DNA of 43,822 nucleotides from Rodentolepis nana (GCA_900617975.1 UZAE01012388.1:1-43822); one strand, 5' to 3'; positions 10,623-22,594 are shown, counted from the stretch's first letter. Notes: generated from the letters alone by a model not told the origin. Program-made: numbers and translations.

Positions 10623-12659
10623 CTAAATCATTAAGACAAAAAATAAAAAAAATCAATTCACATTTAAAACGTTTAAAAAAAAGCGAAAACGAGGATAGAA
10701 AGGCACAAATTAGCTTAGTGTGAAAATATAATGCACAATGACATTAAATAAGAAAACAATGGAATACGAACAAATAAACTCAACAGGAATAAAGTAATAA
10801 AAGAAACAAAGAGAGAAATAACGGTTACGTCAACTATACAAGTGTAAGTGAAATCGCAAATATAAATGTTACAAAGATCAACTAAGTAGTGGTTAGGAGG
10901 CAAACAATCAAAAAAACACTGCATACCACACCGTGAAAAAAAACAGATGCTTTCACGCCTATTTAAAGAAGACGCCAATAGTTGGATCAGTAAAAGTTAC
11001 AGTTGCTTAAATTTAAACAAGTTTTAATTTATCATTTAAATATTACAATAGCACTATAAATTATTTTGTCTAACGGACATCATCTTTTATATTTAAATAA
11101 TTAATTAGCCTCGAAAGATATTGATAGATAAAATTGACACATTTCATTGAAACACAGTCTCTATCATGGTTAAAATCCTCTGCGATACTATTGTGGAATT
11201 TCGAAGAACATTTCTGCTTTGAGGAAACTGATATATATTTTCGAAATGTTGAAATCAAAATCATAATAATTAAGAGAATGGGTGCTAGTTCAAATTTCAC
11301 AAAAGTTGATCCGATTTATAATAAATAGCTTACACTTAAATGATAAAACATTTATCTTTTTTTGTTGTCAGCGAATGCACCACCAGTGATCATTGTGATC
11401 CTGTAGGGATTGACGCTTTTAACTGCTTATTAATTTATATTTATATTTACATTTGCCGAAATTTTGCATTTCGGCATATATACCGACAATTTGTCAAGAA
11501 AAACACAATATATAGCATATCGACTAAATTGAGAAGTTTATGAAAGGAATCTGCAAATGCGCATGCCCATGTTTTGATCAAACAGCATGGTATGCTTACA
11601 TACATTTCACTTATTGCTATGTTGAAAATTAATTCACTCAAAAAAGCGTTTGTTCTGATAGAAAATATGATTTCTACAAATGCTATTAATTTTCCTCTCT
11701 TAGACGAGCACTTTCACTAAAATTAATAAATATTCAATTTCATCTCAATTAATAAATCGTTGTTTGGTTAAAATGCTCAAGAAAACTGAATTTTTGCTGG
11801 CACATTGTTCGTCTATAAAAATGGAGCTTTACGTTTAAGTGACTTAATTCACTTTTTAGTTTCTAACTTTTGATGTCCCGAAAAAATACGAATATCGATA
11901 TTTAATTTAATGGCCATTTACATAGACAAATTAATTAAATACAATTTAATAACCAATCTTTACTAATACTATTATGAATGATTGGGCTTTCGTGAAGTAA
12001 TATTTAGTTAATGAAAAGGGTACATTTCTAAAGTCAAAGTTTGTTAAAATGACACAAATTTATCACCTTTTCTCGCATGGCAATTATAGAAAACCTGTAA
12101 TTTCATAAGCATAAATAAATAATTATTCATTGCGAAATTTAGAAGAAAGTACAATTGAAAACATCTATTTGTTTTTAGTTACGTGATTTCTGCAATTTTT
12201 CTCTATTCGAGCCAACTTTTTTCAATGATAATGATTGCAGGATTGCTCAATGCGTTTTGGCTTAATTTGGGTCTGTCTTCTATTTTTTTAAAGAAGGAAA
12301 GTAGTTAAATTATTATGTAAGCATTTTCATATTTTTTGACGATGATTATACAATCTGTGCTGTTTAAATTTTTTGACCATGAATTGTTTTTGTGATTTCA
12401 TATTTATTTATTCCGAAGCAGACCAATGAGAACTTAGCCTTCTCTGTTCTATGGTTGGTTAATCCTTCCATTACAATTTTGATCCTAGTTAGGTAGAAGT
12501 ATATTTATTTTGATATATTAACATATTTACATTTAAATATACCACAATTAATTTTTCACTGCTATAGTTACAGTGGTAATTTAACTATTGTTCCACATTT
12601 TTGATATATATTGTATAAAACCTGCTTCTCTGTGTATTATATATATATTTTTCACTTGC
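10623..12659. other. AT-rich divergent intergenic region
   Basis: About 2 kb between two divergently transcribed genes. No supported gene is present; the short open frames in 11.0-11.7 kb overlap on both strands and lack splice or family support. It should contain the promoters of both neighbours, but no specific motif can be assigned. Confidence 0.45.
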
Positions 12660-12661
12660 AG
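12645..12661 (+). promoter_or_regulatory. Strong splice acceptor in 5' UTR (cis or spliced leader)
   Basis: TATTTTTCACTTGCAG is a near-ideal polypyrimidine tract and AG, located 46 nt before the inferred start codon. It could be the acceptor of a 5'-UTR intron or a spliced-leader trans-splice site, both known in flatworms. The sequence cannot tell which. Confidence 0.45.
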
Positions 12662-12676
12662 AATTTAAATTTTAAA

Positions 12677-12715
12677 ATGGTTTGGTGGATATATTTTTTA
12701 TTACAATATGAATAA
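12677..12715 (+). promoter_or_regulatory. Upstream ORF overlapping the main start
   Basis: AAAATGG is a good initiation context and opens a 12-residue frame (MVWWIYFLLQYE). Its stop TAA (12713-12715) lies just past the main ATG (12708-12710), in a different frame. Overlapping uORFs commonly reduce translation of the main frame. Confidence 0.5.
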
Positions 12716-12839
12716 GCGTGTTGTTAGCGAACCACCCCCGGCTCTTCCTCCTAAACTTTACAAGATTCGACGTAGTGAACTGCAAAATAACAATGCACAT
12801 CTATCCTCAAAGAACATCCAAAATGGTCATCAGAATTCG
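12708..12839 (+). CDS. Scaffold-like gene, exon 1
   Basis: ATG plus 44 codons from MNKRVVSEPP; donor TCG|GTAATT, phase 0. A short acceptor-flanked open segment at 12882 lacks a frame-compatible donor, so I join directly to 13028. Confidence 0.7.
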
Positions 12840-15800
12840 GTAATTATCCCTTTTACGAGTATTATGTTGTTCTGAATTTAGATGTCTTATGCTCAAACGA
12901 AACAGCCAAATGGAATGGATAATGTTCTCTCGAGCATTTTAAGCTTGACGTCTACGGACCTCAAAGGAAAGCCGGCACGTTATTAAATATCGCTTTTTTC
13001 TTATTTTTCTATTTTTCTTTTAAACAGAGGGATGAGCTTGTATTGATATTGCTCCACCTTAATCACGAAAAGGCCAACCTTCTGCGTTGGAAGGAATATT
13101 TCAATGAACAGATTACGAAATTGGCCCCCGCGGCAGAGTAAGTTGGTCGATAAAAAATATTTACCTGAAGTGATATTTTTAAATAACTGTAATATTTATG
13201 CGTAGTTTATGTCGCTTTCAAAACACGTTAGTTATTAACTGTCACACGGTGGTGTAATTTACGTGCCATTTGCAAATTTGTACCTCCTTTTGCGTGACTC
13301 GTTGCTTGGGGCTTGTAGGTTTGCCACACAACTGTTTTCTTTAACTTTAAATATTTTAATATTTTTTAATATGCCTAGTGGATACGTCAACGTGGTTTCC
13401 TGTTGGTCTGCTATTTCGTTCTCTGTCACTCCTTCTTCCTGTCTTATCAAAATAAGATTTATGACATAAAGCAAAACTTAGTGGAGATTTTATGGTTTAA
13501 AATTTTTATAATGAAAGCCTTCAACTTTTCAACTATTCATGCTTTCCTTAATAAGCTGTGCTTACTGTTTTCTTGCATATTTTTGTTGCAAACAAATCCT
13601 ATAAATGTAGGTAAAACAAAGCATAAATTGGGTTAAGGATTATAGATAAAATGGAGAAAAAAATCGGTCAATTGAGTGAGCATCCTATTTTTTTCAAATT
13701 TTTTTGGACACAATGAGATAGTTTTACTTATATTCAATTACTAATGCACACTTGTATCTTTATTTTTCTCATTTTGTGTTGATTCTTTCCTCGTTTCAAT
13801 TCAAGTGCGGAATAAATTAGGGGGCGTCTTTTACGAGCAGACTCATTATGCATGCATTTTGTGAGAGGATTCATTGGCGCCTCCTCCCTGCAGCAGGCGA
13901 CTGCTCTGTGTGCAGTCTGCGTGGCAGATTTTATGCAATGAGTCGTCTTCCATTTTGTTTGTAAACTCTTCTTATCTCTCCCTCTCCCTCTTTTCTTCAC
14001 CAACCACAACACTACTTAGTATTTATTTAAGTAACAACAGGCGGTATTTTTCACCCTGTCTCCCTTACTATCATTTCCTAATTATTATTCCCATAAAAGT
14101 AATAAAATCAAGGCCACTTAAGATAATATCTGCTTTTATTTTTTAAAAAAACCCCCACCCTCGGGGGAAGCTGAAGTCAAATTTTAATTGCTAATGATAA
14201 ATATCACAAAGCCTGCCATTTGAAATAATAATAATAATTTTTATAAAAAATGATCTGTGTGACGGGACTACTATTAATCAAGTGTTTCTACCAATCAACC
14301 GTGTGAACTTATCTGCTGCTCTTATGCGTATTAAAAAAGAATAATAGTTGTTCATAACACAGCCAGAAAAAAATTAGTGGCTTTTTAAATTTTAAAAAAG
14401 AATGGCACAGCTCCCAATTATTGGTGGAAGAGTATGCCATTCAAATAAATTGGTGCAATATTTTGTCCTTATTTTAGATCAGGAAAATATGTCTCGGTTC
14501 GGTTTTGTTTCAATCTAAGAAGTCACTTTTCAAGGATTAATTTAAAGCAATCGCATTAAAATTTAAGTGTTTTAAAAATAGACAGAGGAGTGATAGCTTT
14601 AGGTTACTAAATCCTGCTTTTTTGAGATAGCATTTTTAGTGAAATGCAGAAAATGAAGGAGAGTTGATGGGGAATTTAATCGTAAAAGTTGAATAATTTA
14701 GTTGAAATTATGTAGTATTCATAAGTTCGCGAAGTTCTTTTTGATCTCCACTTTCTATAATGTTTAAAAAGCATTTTAAATCCTATTCTAACAGTTGTTT
14801 GAGTTTTTATCTATTAGCTATCTTAAATACATTTGACAGTACATTGGATCGAGATCAGCACATATCTATAAAAGTAGTGCTTTCAGTATAACTGCAGTCG
14901 ATTTCCGACGTGGTGAGTGCAACACGATGTGTTCTGGGTGATGTTGAAGACGCATTTATTGGTTTCAACGGCGCGCTTCCATTCTTCACTTCCTCTCTTT
15001 ATTTCGCAGGACGGATCCGAAAGCGGGCGAAGAGGTTGATAGTCTCTGCTTGGCGTTGAAGGATGTTGAATCGCAGTTGGCGGCTTGCCTGCCTATCACA
15101 ACCTTTCTCAGCAAAAAACTTCGTATGAACGATGTCTGCGCCGGTGACAACAGTTTGTCAGGCTCCCCAGCATATGAGAGGGCAAGTTTGCAGTGTTTCG
15201 CCTAACCAAAAGTGCTTCACTTCAGTGCAATTTCAGTCAATTCTGATTTTCCTGTTAAGTCAAAATTTCCTGTTACCTAATATGCCCAGCGAACAGCGCT
15301 CGCTCTAAATCATTGGATGTTCACCTTTTTGCATTAAGAGCCATCTTTTCATGGTAAACCTGCGATTTCTCAAATTGATTCACAAATTTTCGAATTAACT
15401 TATTTACGCTTTCTGAAGTAAAGGGCATTTTTTAGATGCCCAACATTTCAATTTTACTTCCGTCCAGCTCTAAATAAGATTTCTTGACTTGCATTTCACA
15501 ACACTCACCGTTGCAGTCAATCCTGTTTCGAGGCGTTCAATTTGAAGTTGAGCGGACGTTTTCTGCACATGAGAAGAGAATTTCCAGTCAATTGTTTAAC
15601 TTCATTCAATCATTTGCTTGTTTTAAGAGAGGTTTAAGCCTTTACCCTCTACTCATTTCTTACTAATCATTCTTTGTTCAAAAGTCATCAATTGTGGATT
15701 TCGGAGTAACAAAATTGGAAGTGGTTCGTGAGTGGTGGTAGCAAAAATGTGACCGAATTTAGACTACCAAAGCAAACATGACAATTAGTCTGACTGAAAC

Positions 15801-18800
15801 AGACCTTTATGCCAAGAAGAAATCGAGCTTAACATATGAACTGAACTCGTCATAACTTTTTCGGCTCAGATATGGAGTAAACATCGTAGATTAATTGCGC
15901 CAGCGGGTATGGAAATGAAGTGTAAATCGCGTGCAATTTTGTGAAGTACTCATTCATTCATTCATTCATTGTTGGACTAATTTCCTTCTTTTTTTGTTCA
16001 GCCAAACGTGTCACTCACTCGCCAGAAGAGCATCAACTTTCTTCGACGCGAGGAGGAGCGAGAGGTGGCGCGTGCCTTGAAGGCGAAACTGAGTCGAAAT
16101 TCCACGGCGCTCGCTGAGACCTACGGTGTGGTCACCGCCTCTCGCATGCTCGAGCATCGCAAACGCCAACCCTCTGTGGAATCACCTCGTGTCATCAAAC
16201 TTCAGGACTACCCCGAGGAGCCCGCTTTCAGGGAGAGGCGACTCCAACTGGAATCCGAGTTGAAAAAACTGGATGAATTGTGGAAGGAGGCGTGTGAATA
16301 CTCTCCAGTTATGTCGACACCGATTTCGAAAACAGTAAGTATTCTCGTTTTAGCGCGTGTGTGTATTTTTTAATAAATATAAATTAGTTTTGCAAATTCC
16401 TGAAGAAGCTCTTTATTTGCTTGTTACAAATTTGATTTAACTGGATCTTAAAAGGTTCTCCTATTTGTTATTCTGTGAACTATACCCATTGGGTAAAAAG
16501 TGTGCCCTTCAATGTCAAATGACATTTTAATCGAAGTAAGTGAAGACATCCTCGTCATTTCACCCCCCCCCCTCCCCACCAGCGAATTTTTTTGAGTAAA
16601 GTGCATTTTAAATGACATTTCTGTTAAATCAAGATTTTTACCCTGTTCTAAGGTAAGTTCCAGCTGCCGTCGCCAGAAGTCCTCAGTTTTAAGGCGCTTG
16701 GAAAGTCGAAAGCTGGATTCCTCTGAGGTGACTCGTCCACTATCCGCTTGCGATGTGACCAATTTGGCCTACGTTCCACGTCGAAGTACGCGTCGTCTCT
16801 ATCGCTCTGACCTCTCCTCCTCTTTCTCTGCCGATCTGGAACGCAGGCCAGCGCGAAGTCAATCGCAAAGTTCTTTGTGTCGCAATCCCAAGGCTGTTGA
16901 AAGTCCTCGTCATCTCCGGGCAGTCAATCGGTCGTAAGTTTCGGAGCATCATAATTTTGCCTTCATTTGGATCTAGACACTTCCAGATCCTATTCAATCG
17001 ACATTCACTTGAATTTGCAAATAATATATTTGCTGACCGTTAATGGTGGATAATTGGCACATATGATGCTTGCATCTTAATATCGACGCCACTTATGACT
17101 CCAAATTCCTCTATTTTGTATTTTTTAAGTGAATAGTTGTTCGACGTTTATTAATCCATTGAAGGAACCTCTCTCAACCAACTTTTAAATAGATTGAACT
17201 TTAATATTCAAAGCAAAATTTTATTTTCTATTTCAATTTGTTTTTCACTTTGCTAATTTTACTTTAGTTTACATTTGGGAAAATTGCACTAATGCTTACA
17301 TTTCACATTTACACTCATTCGGGAAGAAAAATTTCTTGATTTTTAAAAGAAAACAGATCCGTGTCAGGTCTGCACACCAATCACATCCGGCCTCGTTGAG
17401 TAATTTCAAAGCCTTCTCACAGGCCAATGACTACTTTTGCTTCAACTTTGAGTAAATGCCAAGAATTTTTGTTGGCGGCTTCAAATTCTTCGCGGCAAAA
17501 GCCTGAAATTTAATGAACGTTAATTAAGACTCAGATGTACTTATGCAACGAATTAGCTGAAATATGATCGAATTAGAGTTTGCAACTTAATAGATTCATT
17601 GTTATCCCATACGCTGCATTAAGACTTTAATGAAAAAAATATATAAAGCAAGATGTGAATTGCTGAAAATTACGGTTGTTTCCTTTCTACTATTTCCAGT
17701 GTTTCATCAGCCTCAATCGGTCGCCTTTCGGAAAAGCAGAAGCAACGCCATTCGTCAGAAAATTCGAGAATCTACACAGCTCCCAAACCCAAAAATCAAG
17801 CTGCCTCTGGCATCTCCTCATTCCTCATGGAACCTACTCAGGCTGTTCAGTCTCGATGGAAGGTTTCCACTGACGAAGAAGACGGTTCTTCATCAAATTC
17901 CGTCTTCTCCTCACACCCACCTCCTCCACTTCCTCTACCCCCAATGCCTGAGCGACGAAAGAGTTCCTCTCTACTTAAATCTCCTCCTCAGCTGAATCGA
18001 TGGCGTAGCTTCGGTGTGAGTAATTTGCCAAGTATTTTACATTAAACTTTGTTCTCATAGCCCATGAAGCGTTCGGGCAACTTGAATTTCAAAGTCATCA
18101 GTACAACGAACCTAGTTTTCAGTTCGAATCTAAAAATTAAAGGGACCTTTTGAGAGCTTATTCACTTTAATCACACACTGAACCTGTTGTTAATAGGTCA
18201 TAGCTTTTCTTCCACCCCCTACCCCCCACCCCCATCTCCCACCCCAACCCCAAAAAGTAAGATATGTATGCGTTCACCGTTGGGCAGTGTCATAGAAAAA
18301 TTGTTGACATAAGTAAGGGAGTGCAATCAGGGGGCAAGAGTATACCTAGAAATCGTGAAGAGGACTATGCAGAGCTTTCTCATAGTTAGTGGTAAGCGTT
18401 TCCTTCTCTGTATCAGCCACCTAAGCACCGCGCATCGCAGTTAGCGTAGTGTGTGTATGGCAGTTGCAGAGAGGGGTGGGGTGGGGGGGTGGAGAGAGAG
18501 AGTGAGTGAGGAGGTAAAAAAATTCTGGAGTTCATAGTTTTAAAGTAACCATGGGAGCGTTGGATTGGGCATTTTGATCAAGTAATCAAGCAATCGGTTA
18601 GGCAGTTCAACCTTTCAAAAATATGTGCTCAAAATGCCTTTATTTCGACGGACCAATTAGAAGCACACACAATATGTGGAGATTCGGTGCTATTTCCAAT
18701 TGGCCTTATTTCTGGCTACCAAAATAGCGCGCACGCACACACGTTTTACATTGAGACAAAGGTTATCATGATACGATCAGCGGTAGAGCATTCTTCTTCA

Positions 18801-20212
18801 AGCTGCAAATCAATGAGTCACAGAAGTTCCCATTAGGCGGATGGAATACCTGGTGCTTGGGGTAAACGTCGGACCTTCAAGTCGACATTTTCTCAAACAT
18901 GGTTGAGGCGCATCTCTGTTCTCTTTTTGCCGTAGATTTCCTTTAGCAAGAGTGTTATAGTACGATTCGAATTCCGGAAAATAATAGTGGCTAAATATCA
19001 CATTTTTAATTTCCAAAAATTATCCATTCAGCTTCAAACAATTTCTCCACCCTCTTCTGTGTAAATTATTTCGAACTATCCAAGTTTGAAAATCGGAGAG
19101 TATTTAAACGACAACTCATTCAGAAGTCGATCCAACTATTCTCTGCTTTCTACACTGTTTCAATTCTTGTGAAACTGCTTGATGAAGGTGTAGTGATTAG
19201 TCCTGGTAACTCTACTAGGTTTGCCAAGCCATCCGCCATCCTAATTATTTATCTTCTACAATTCCAGGACAATCTGATGCAAGTAGACCCCCAACTGAGG
19301 CCTAGAATTGGTGGCAGCAACTGCTCGGAAGGAAATAGAAACTTTCGTCATCAAACTAAAAGTCGCACAAGCGGTAAAATGACTCCTAACTTTGCTATGT
19401 CAAATCATTGCTTTATCCTCCAATCAGATCATTGTTTTAAAGTAGACTCTAGCCAACCAACTCTTCTCGAGGGGACAGACGATGTATTTCCCGTTCCAAG
19501 CGAAGACTTCTACGAAAAAGAGCCATTTGTGGAATCTCCATATCTCACTGTGAGTTAAGCTTTTACTTGAGATACCTATGCTCTCTTAACTAGCTGTGAC
19601 CGATTCATCCTCAATTTGTCCTTCAGCCTCGAGACTTGCATTCATCTTCAACCGGTGCAAACGGGCAGACTCTTGAGGAGCAGCCACTTAGTGCGAGTTT
19701 TTTAACGACGGCTGTTGAATACATTCCAAGCGAAGCCAATTACGGTAAGTTGTTGTCGTTCTCTTCAATCCTACTACGGTTCAGCCGCTCCGGCGACATC
19801 TTTGAAAGAGAGAGAGCCTAGACCAATCAGCTGATTCATTTTAGACACAACTGAAGGCAACTCTGTTACCACCTGGACATATCCTCCCGATCTGACTAAA
19901 GAGCCGGCGAATAAGAGGGCCCTTGCCCTCCCCAAACCTGTATATCCCCCCTTTGACCCACAAGTGAGGTCATCGTGACCTTAAAGTCCATGAATCAATA
20001 AGCACTACTAATTCCTAACGAACTGCCTATTGCTAATCCCCTAACTAAGCACATCTTTTTTTGTCGAGTGGAATTTAACAGGATTTTTTGCTTGTTTTTC
20101 TTTTTAGAATAAAAACGAGAAGAAGCCCCTAACCCTTCCGATCTCAATGTTCAGTGCTTTTCGTATTCCAGAGAAGTCGTTTGGACTGCATCATACCCAA
20201 TCGGCTATCTAG
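12708..20212 (+). CDS. Unrecognised coiled-coil/Ser-Pro-rich scaffold-like protein, 10 exons
   Basis: Ten exons join in frame (12708-12839, 13028-13137, 15010-15181, 16002-16334, 16653-16933, 17700-18015, 19268-19549, 19627-19744, 19845-19963, 20108-20212) to about 655 residues. The N-terminus has a PPPALPPKLYK SH3-ligand-like motif. Residues of about 45-250 are charged and helix-prone (HEKANLLRWKEYFNEQITK; RLQLESELKKLDELWKE), suggesting coiled coils. Three basophilic phosphosite-like clusters follow (TRQKSI, RRQKSS, RRKSSS), then a SSHPPPPLPLPPMPERRK proline run. The C-terminus is HTQSAI, a class I PDZ-ligand pattern (S-x-I). These features fit a cytoskeletal or junctional scaffold, but I do not recognise the family. 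Upstream exons cannot be excluded. One intron is GC-AG. Confidence 0.75.
13028..13137 (+). CDS. Scaffold-like gene, exon 2
   Basis: Acceptor TTTTAAACAG; encodes RDELVLILLHLNHEKANLLR onward, amphipathic and coiled-coil-like; donor GA|GTAAGT, phase 2. Confidence 0.8.
13138..15009 (+). other. Intron 2 of scaffold-like gene
   Basis: AT-rich intron. It holds a degenerate SINE fragment (14168-14243) and, at about 13836-13950, an imperfect inverted repeat built on GACTCATTATGCATGCA and TATGCAATGAGTC. No additional exon is evident. Confidence 0.6.
14168..14243 (+). repeat. SINE-like 3'-end fragment, degenerate
   Basis: Matches the element 3' end: GCTGAAGTCAA, then GCTAATGATAAATATCACAA, GCCTGCCATTTGAA and an (ATA)n tail. 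The 5' part is missing. This is the most diverged copy in the window, so probably old. Confidence 0.6.
15010..15181 (+). CDS. Scaffold-like gene, exon 3 (GC donor)
   Basis: Acceptor TTTCGCAG|GACGG; encodes TDPKAGEEVDSLCLALKDVE onward. It ends GAG AGG|GCAAGT: a GC donor with otherwise perfect consensus. Phase 0 fits exon 4, while the available GT sites do not. Confidence 0.75.
16002..16334 (+). CDS. Scaffold-like gene, exon 4
   Basis: Acceptor TTTTTGTTCAG|CCA. Encodes 111 residues including the TRQKSINFLRREEEREVARA charged helix and LESELKKLDELWKEA. Donor ACA|GTAAGT. Confidence 0.85.
16653..16933 (+). CDS. Scaffold-like gene, exon 5
   Basis: Acceptor CTAAG|GTAAGT; the exon itself begins with a donor-like GTAAGT. 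Encodes an Arg/Ser-rich segment (RRQKSSVLRRLESRKLDSSE). Donor TC|GTAAGT, phase 2. Confidence 0.75.
17700..18015 (+). CDS. Scaffold-like gene, exon 6
   Basis: Acceptor TATTTCCAG. Encodes VSSASIGRLSEKQKQRHSSE, then an acidic and Ser-rich piece and the PPPPLPLPPMPERRKSSS segment. Donor GGT|GTGAGT, phase 0. Confidence 0.8.
18016..19267 (+). other. Intron 6 of scaffold-like gene
   Basis: Contains C-rich (about 18216-18252) and G-rich/GAGA (about 18473-18510) low-complexity runs. No exon or recognised element. Confidence 0.6.
19268..19549 (+). CDS. Scaffold-like gene, exon 7
   Basis: Acceptor AATTCCAG|GAC; 94 codons from DNLMQVDPQLRPRIGG to VESPYLT; donor ACT|GTGAGT. The frame is phase-compatible on both sides. 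Confidence 0.75.
19627..19744 (+). CDS. Scaffold-like gene, exon 8
   Basis: Acceptor GTCCTTCAG; encodes PRDLHSSSTGANGQTLEEQP to PSEANY; donor G|GTAAGT, phase 1. The preceding intron is only 77 nt. Confidence 0.75.
19845..19963 (+). CDS. Scaffold-like gene, exon 9
   Basis: Acceptor TTCATTTTAG; encodes TTEGNSVTTWTYPPDLTKEP onward. It ends CAA|GTGAGG. If not spliced, translation stops at TGA 19976-19978 after VRSS, giving a shorter isoform without the PDZ-ligand-like end. Confidence 0.7.
20108..20212 (+). CDS. Scaffold-like gene, terminal exon 10
   Basis: Acceptor TTCTTTTTAG; encodes NKNEKKPLTLPISMFSAFRI to HTQSAI, stop TAG 20210-20212. Ser at -2 and Ile at 0 match a class I PDZ ligand. Confidence 0.7.
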   Translation, partial: NKNEKKPLTLPISMFSAFRIPEKSFGLHHTQSAI

Positions 20213-20310
20213 GATTCCATGAAAATGGGAAACAGTTTCAGACCTTTTTTGGGAATTTAGTGATGTAAAGATAATACCCCACCCCCACCTTGCTTTATTT
20301 AACGCTTTCT

Positions 20311-20316
20311 AATAAA
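20311..20316 (+). terminator. Polyadenylation signal AATAAA
   Basis: AATAAA about 100 nt after the stop of the scaffold-like gene, on the coding strand. Confidence 0.6.
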
Positions 20317-22277
20317 GTTGATTATGAAGAGTTCTTAAATTCGATTTTCCCTTGAAAATTATATAATTGCAAATACCTTTCATTGTGCAATAATAAACGC
20401 TTTATATTTATTTTTTATTTAATGCGCTGTATATTGTTGTTATGAATGAAAAACTGTTGGTGGGATGGGATAGCCATTAAAGCGTCGTCTTTTATCACAA
20501 ACAGCATTTTCAAAATTGAAGTTTAATCGGATTAAAATCGCTTAAATTGACACAAATAGAAAAAGAAACATTCTAGAAATTTGAAAAATAAATAACTTTG
20601 TGCCACTTTGATCAAGTAGCGCTTTCTATGATTATTTACTGAGGACTACTTGAGTGAGCTTAACCACCGAGTGGATTGAAATGGACAGGAATTCAATTTT
20701 AATAACTGCTCAGATGCCCATTTTAAAGCTACACAGTACTCAGTAAATAGAGAAAAGACTCAGATCAAATCAAAATCTTTTTCTTTCTTGCATTGAGCAT
20801 AAGCGATAGGGACTTAGCTATCAAAAATCAATGCAACGGGTTCTGAGTGAATTTGATCATACCTGTTCACTTATGAACATGGGAATCTAAAAGTCGATAA
20901 TTCAATCCATGAGAGATCAATCGTGCATGCCCCGAGAATATTCTAGTGGGTAACCCAGCACAACTAAAGAAGACGAGTAACTTCCCTGAAACTGCGGACA
21001 TTTTGTAGGGGTGCCCTTTTCCCCAACTTTCAAGTGGGAATTATGCCGTCCAGTCTTGCTTTCCATCTCCAGATTATCCTCTCGAAACCGCGTTCGCTCA
21101 TTCGCTCCTTGGAAATGGAGAAATTCATTTTTACAGCTTATTTCCATAAGCACTTTGCAACATAAGTTTCTTGGCTTTATTCAGAGATAGCTTTAAGAAA
21201 ATTGAGAATCATATAGAATCGTTCGTACAACGCACTCTTCTAGCCATATTGCAATAAATGGAGACTTAGCAAAAGGATTTGGTTTGACAAAATCCTTGTC
21301 CAAGCTAAATTTCAATCTTACTTCACCTTGGCATAGATGGACTGGAACAGCCTAAGATGATAGGATGCCAATGCTCTTCTAGCAATAAGTTGACAATAAA
21401 AAGCTCAAAAATCAAAGAACTTTGCAATAAGATCATATGCAAATGTGGGATGTTTTTTTATTCAATTTAATACCGAAGTAACAACTAACACCTTTTAGTA
21501 CATTTAAACAAGTGCAGACATTTGGTCAGTAAATAAAAGTAGAATGAATAAGTCTCCGAATCGTTGTTGCTTTAATTTCTTTAAGATAAAAGAATATTTA
21601 GTTTTTTTACTCAAAATATACATTCCCGTATATCAATGCAAAGCGTAATTAAGGTTTTTTAAAACGTAGTCATCCATTTAACCAAAAGCTGCACACTGTG
21701 TATAAGTAAACAAGAAAAGAGAAAAATGATACCACGTGGGTTTTACCAATTCTGCAGGTCAGATGACACAATTCGATTTAAAATCGCAAAAAATGCACGA
21801 GCCAGAATAAAGCCACGAAATATTAAACATTACGGAGTTCATTATCTCTATCACCAATGGCAATGTAGACAACATCAACATGGAAAAGATGTCTGAAGAA
21901 AGAAATCTCAAGGAATGCAATCGAGCTTCTAAGAAATAAGAAGGAGAGAATTGTGAGAAATTAATCTACAATTTGCCTTATCACAGACTATAATGAATGA
22001 TGGATGTAGAAGTACATATAGTGGGAACATTTGAAATTGGTCGGTCTATATGCACCTGCAAAATCAAAAAATCTCTCGAATAATACATTTCTACTGAAAA
22101 AAATAAGTAGCAAGTCAATTTAACTCACAGATCGGGAGTTCGTGAATTCAGCTGCTAATAGTGACCACGATATGACTAAATAAAAAAACACGTATCTAAT
22201 AAAATGGGTCAATCGCAAGCTCAAATAAATGATTTACTAAATTTCAGCTTATCGGAATATAATTATACATTGATTAG
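20317..22277. other. Convergent intergenic region
   Basis: Lies between the 3' ends of the plus-strand scaffold gene and the minus-strand calcium-channel gene. On the minus strand AATAAA occurs at 21462-21457 and 21181-21176, candidate poly(A) signals of the channel gene. A 78-codon minus frame at 20917-21153 has no supporting splice site. Confidence 0.45.
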
Positions 22278-22594
22278 TCAACCCGGTTTGGAAATCTTAC
22301 TCACCATGCCTTCATCTGAATAGTCAATGTCACCTTCTTGTTGCTGCCAATACGGTTTATTCACAGAAATAGAACGTTTCTGAGGAATGGACTGTTGGCG
22401 GTGAGGAAGGTAGTTAGATGGCTGGTGGATAGGCTGATATCGAGGTGCAGCACTTCCCATTGCAAATGGATGATGCCCGGACGGTTTGGGATGAATTATG
22501 TGAGGTTTGCGGTGGTCTTGAGAAACTCGTTGGTATCCTCCAAAATAATAACCCCCACCAGCGGGATGCGATGCGACTTCTTCGTCGTATTCAG
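22278..22594 (-). CDS. CACNB: CACNB terminal exon
   Basis: Acceptor TTTCAG|CT; encodes [20 protein letters not shown] and a His/Pro/Gln-rich tail ending [15 protein letters not shown], stop at 22280-22278. ATG|GTGAGT at 22304-22299 is also a perfect donor, so a further exon could replace the last nine residues. Confidence 0.85.

Noticed and set aside
12882..12984. Possible extra exon of the scaffold-like gene beginning ATGTCTTATGC
   Set aside because: It has a good acceptor after a 42-nt would-be intron, but every reasonable donor gives a phase that hits a stop in the next exon.
20917..21153. 78-codon minus-strand frame as an alternative last CACNB exon
   Set aside because: No pyrimidine-rich acceptor in the right phase precedes it.
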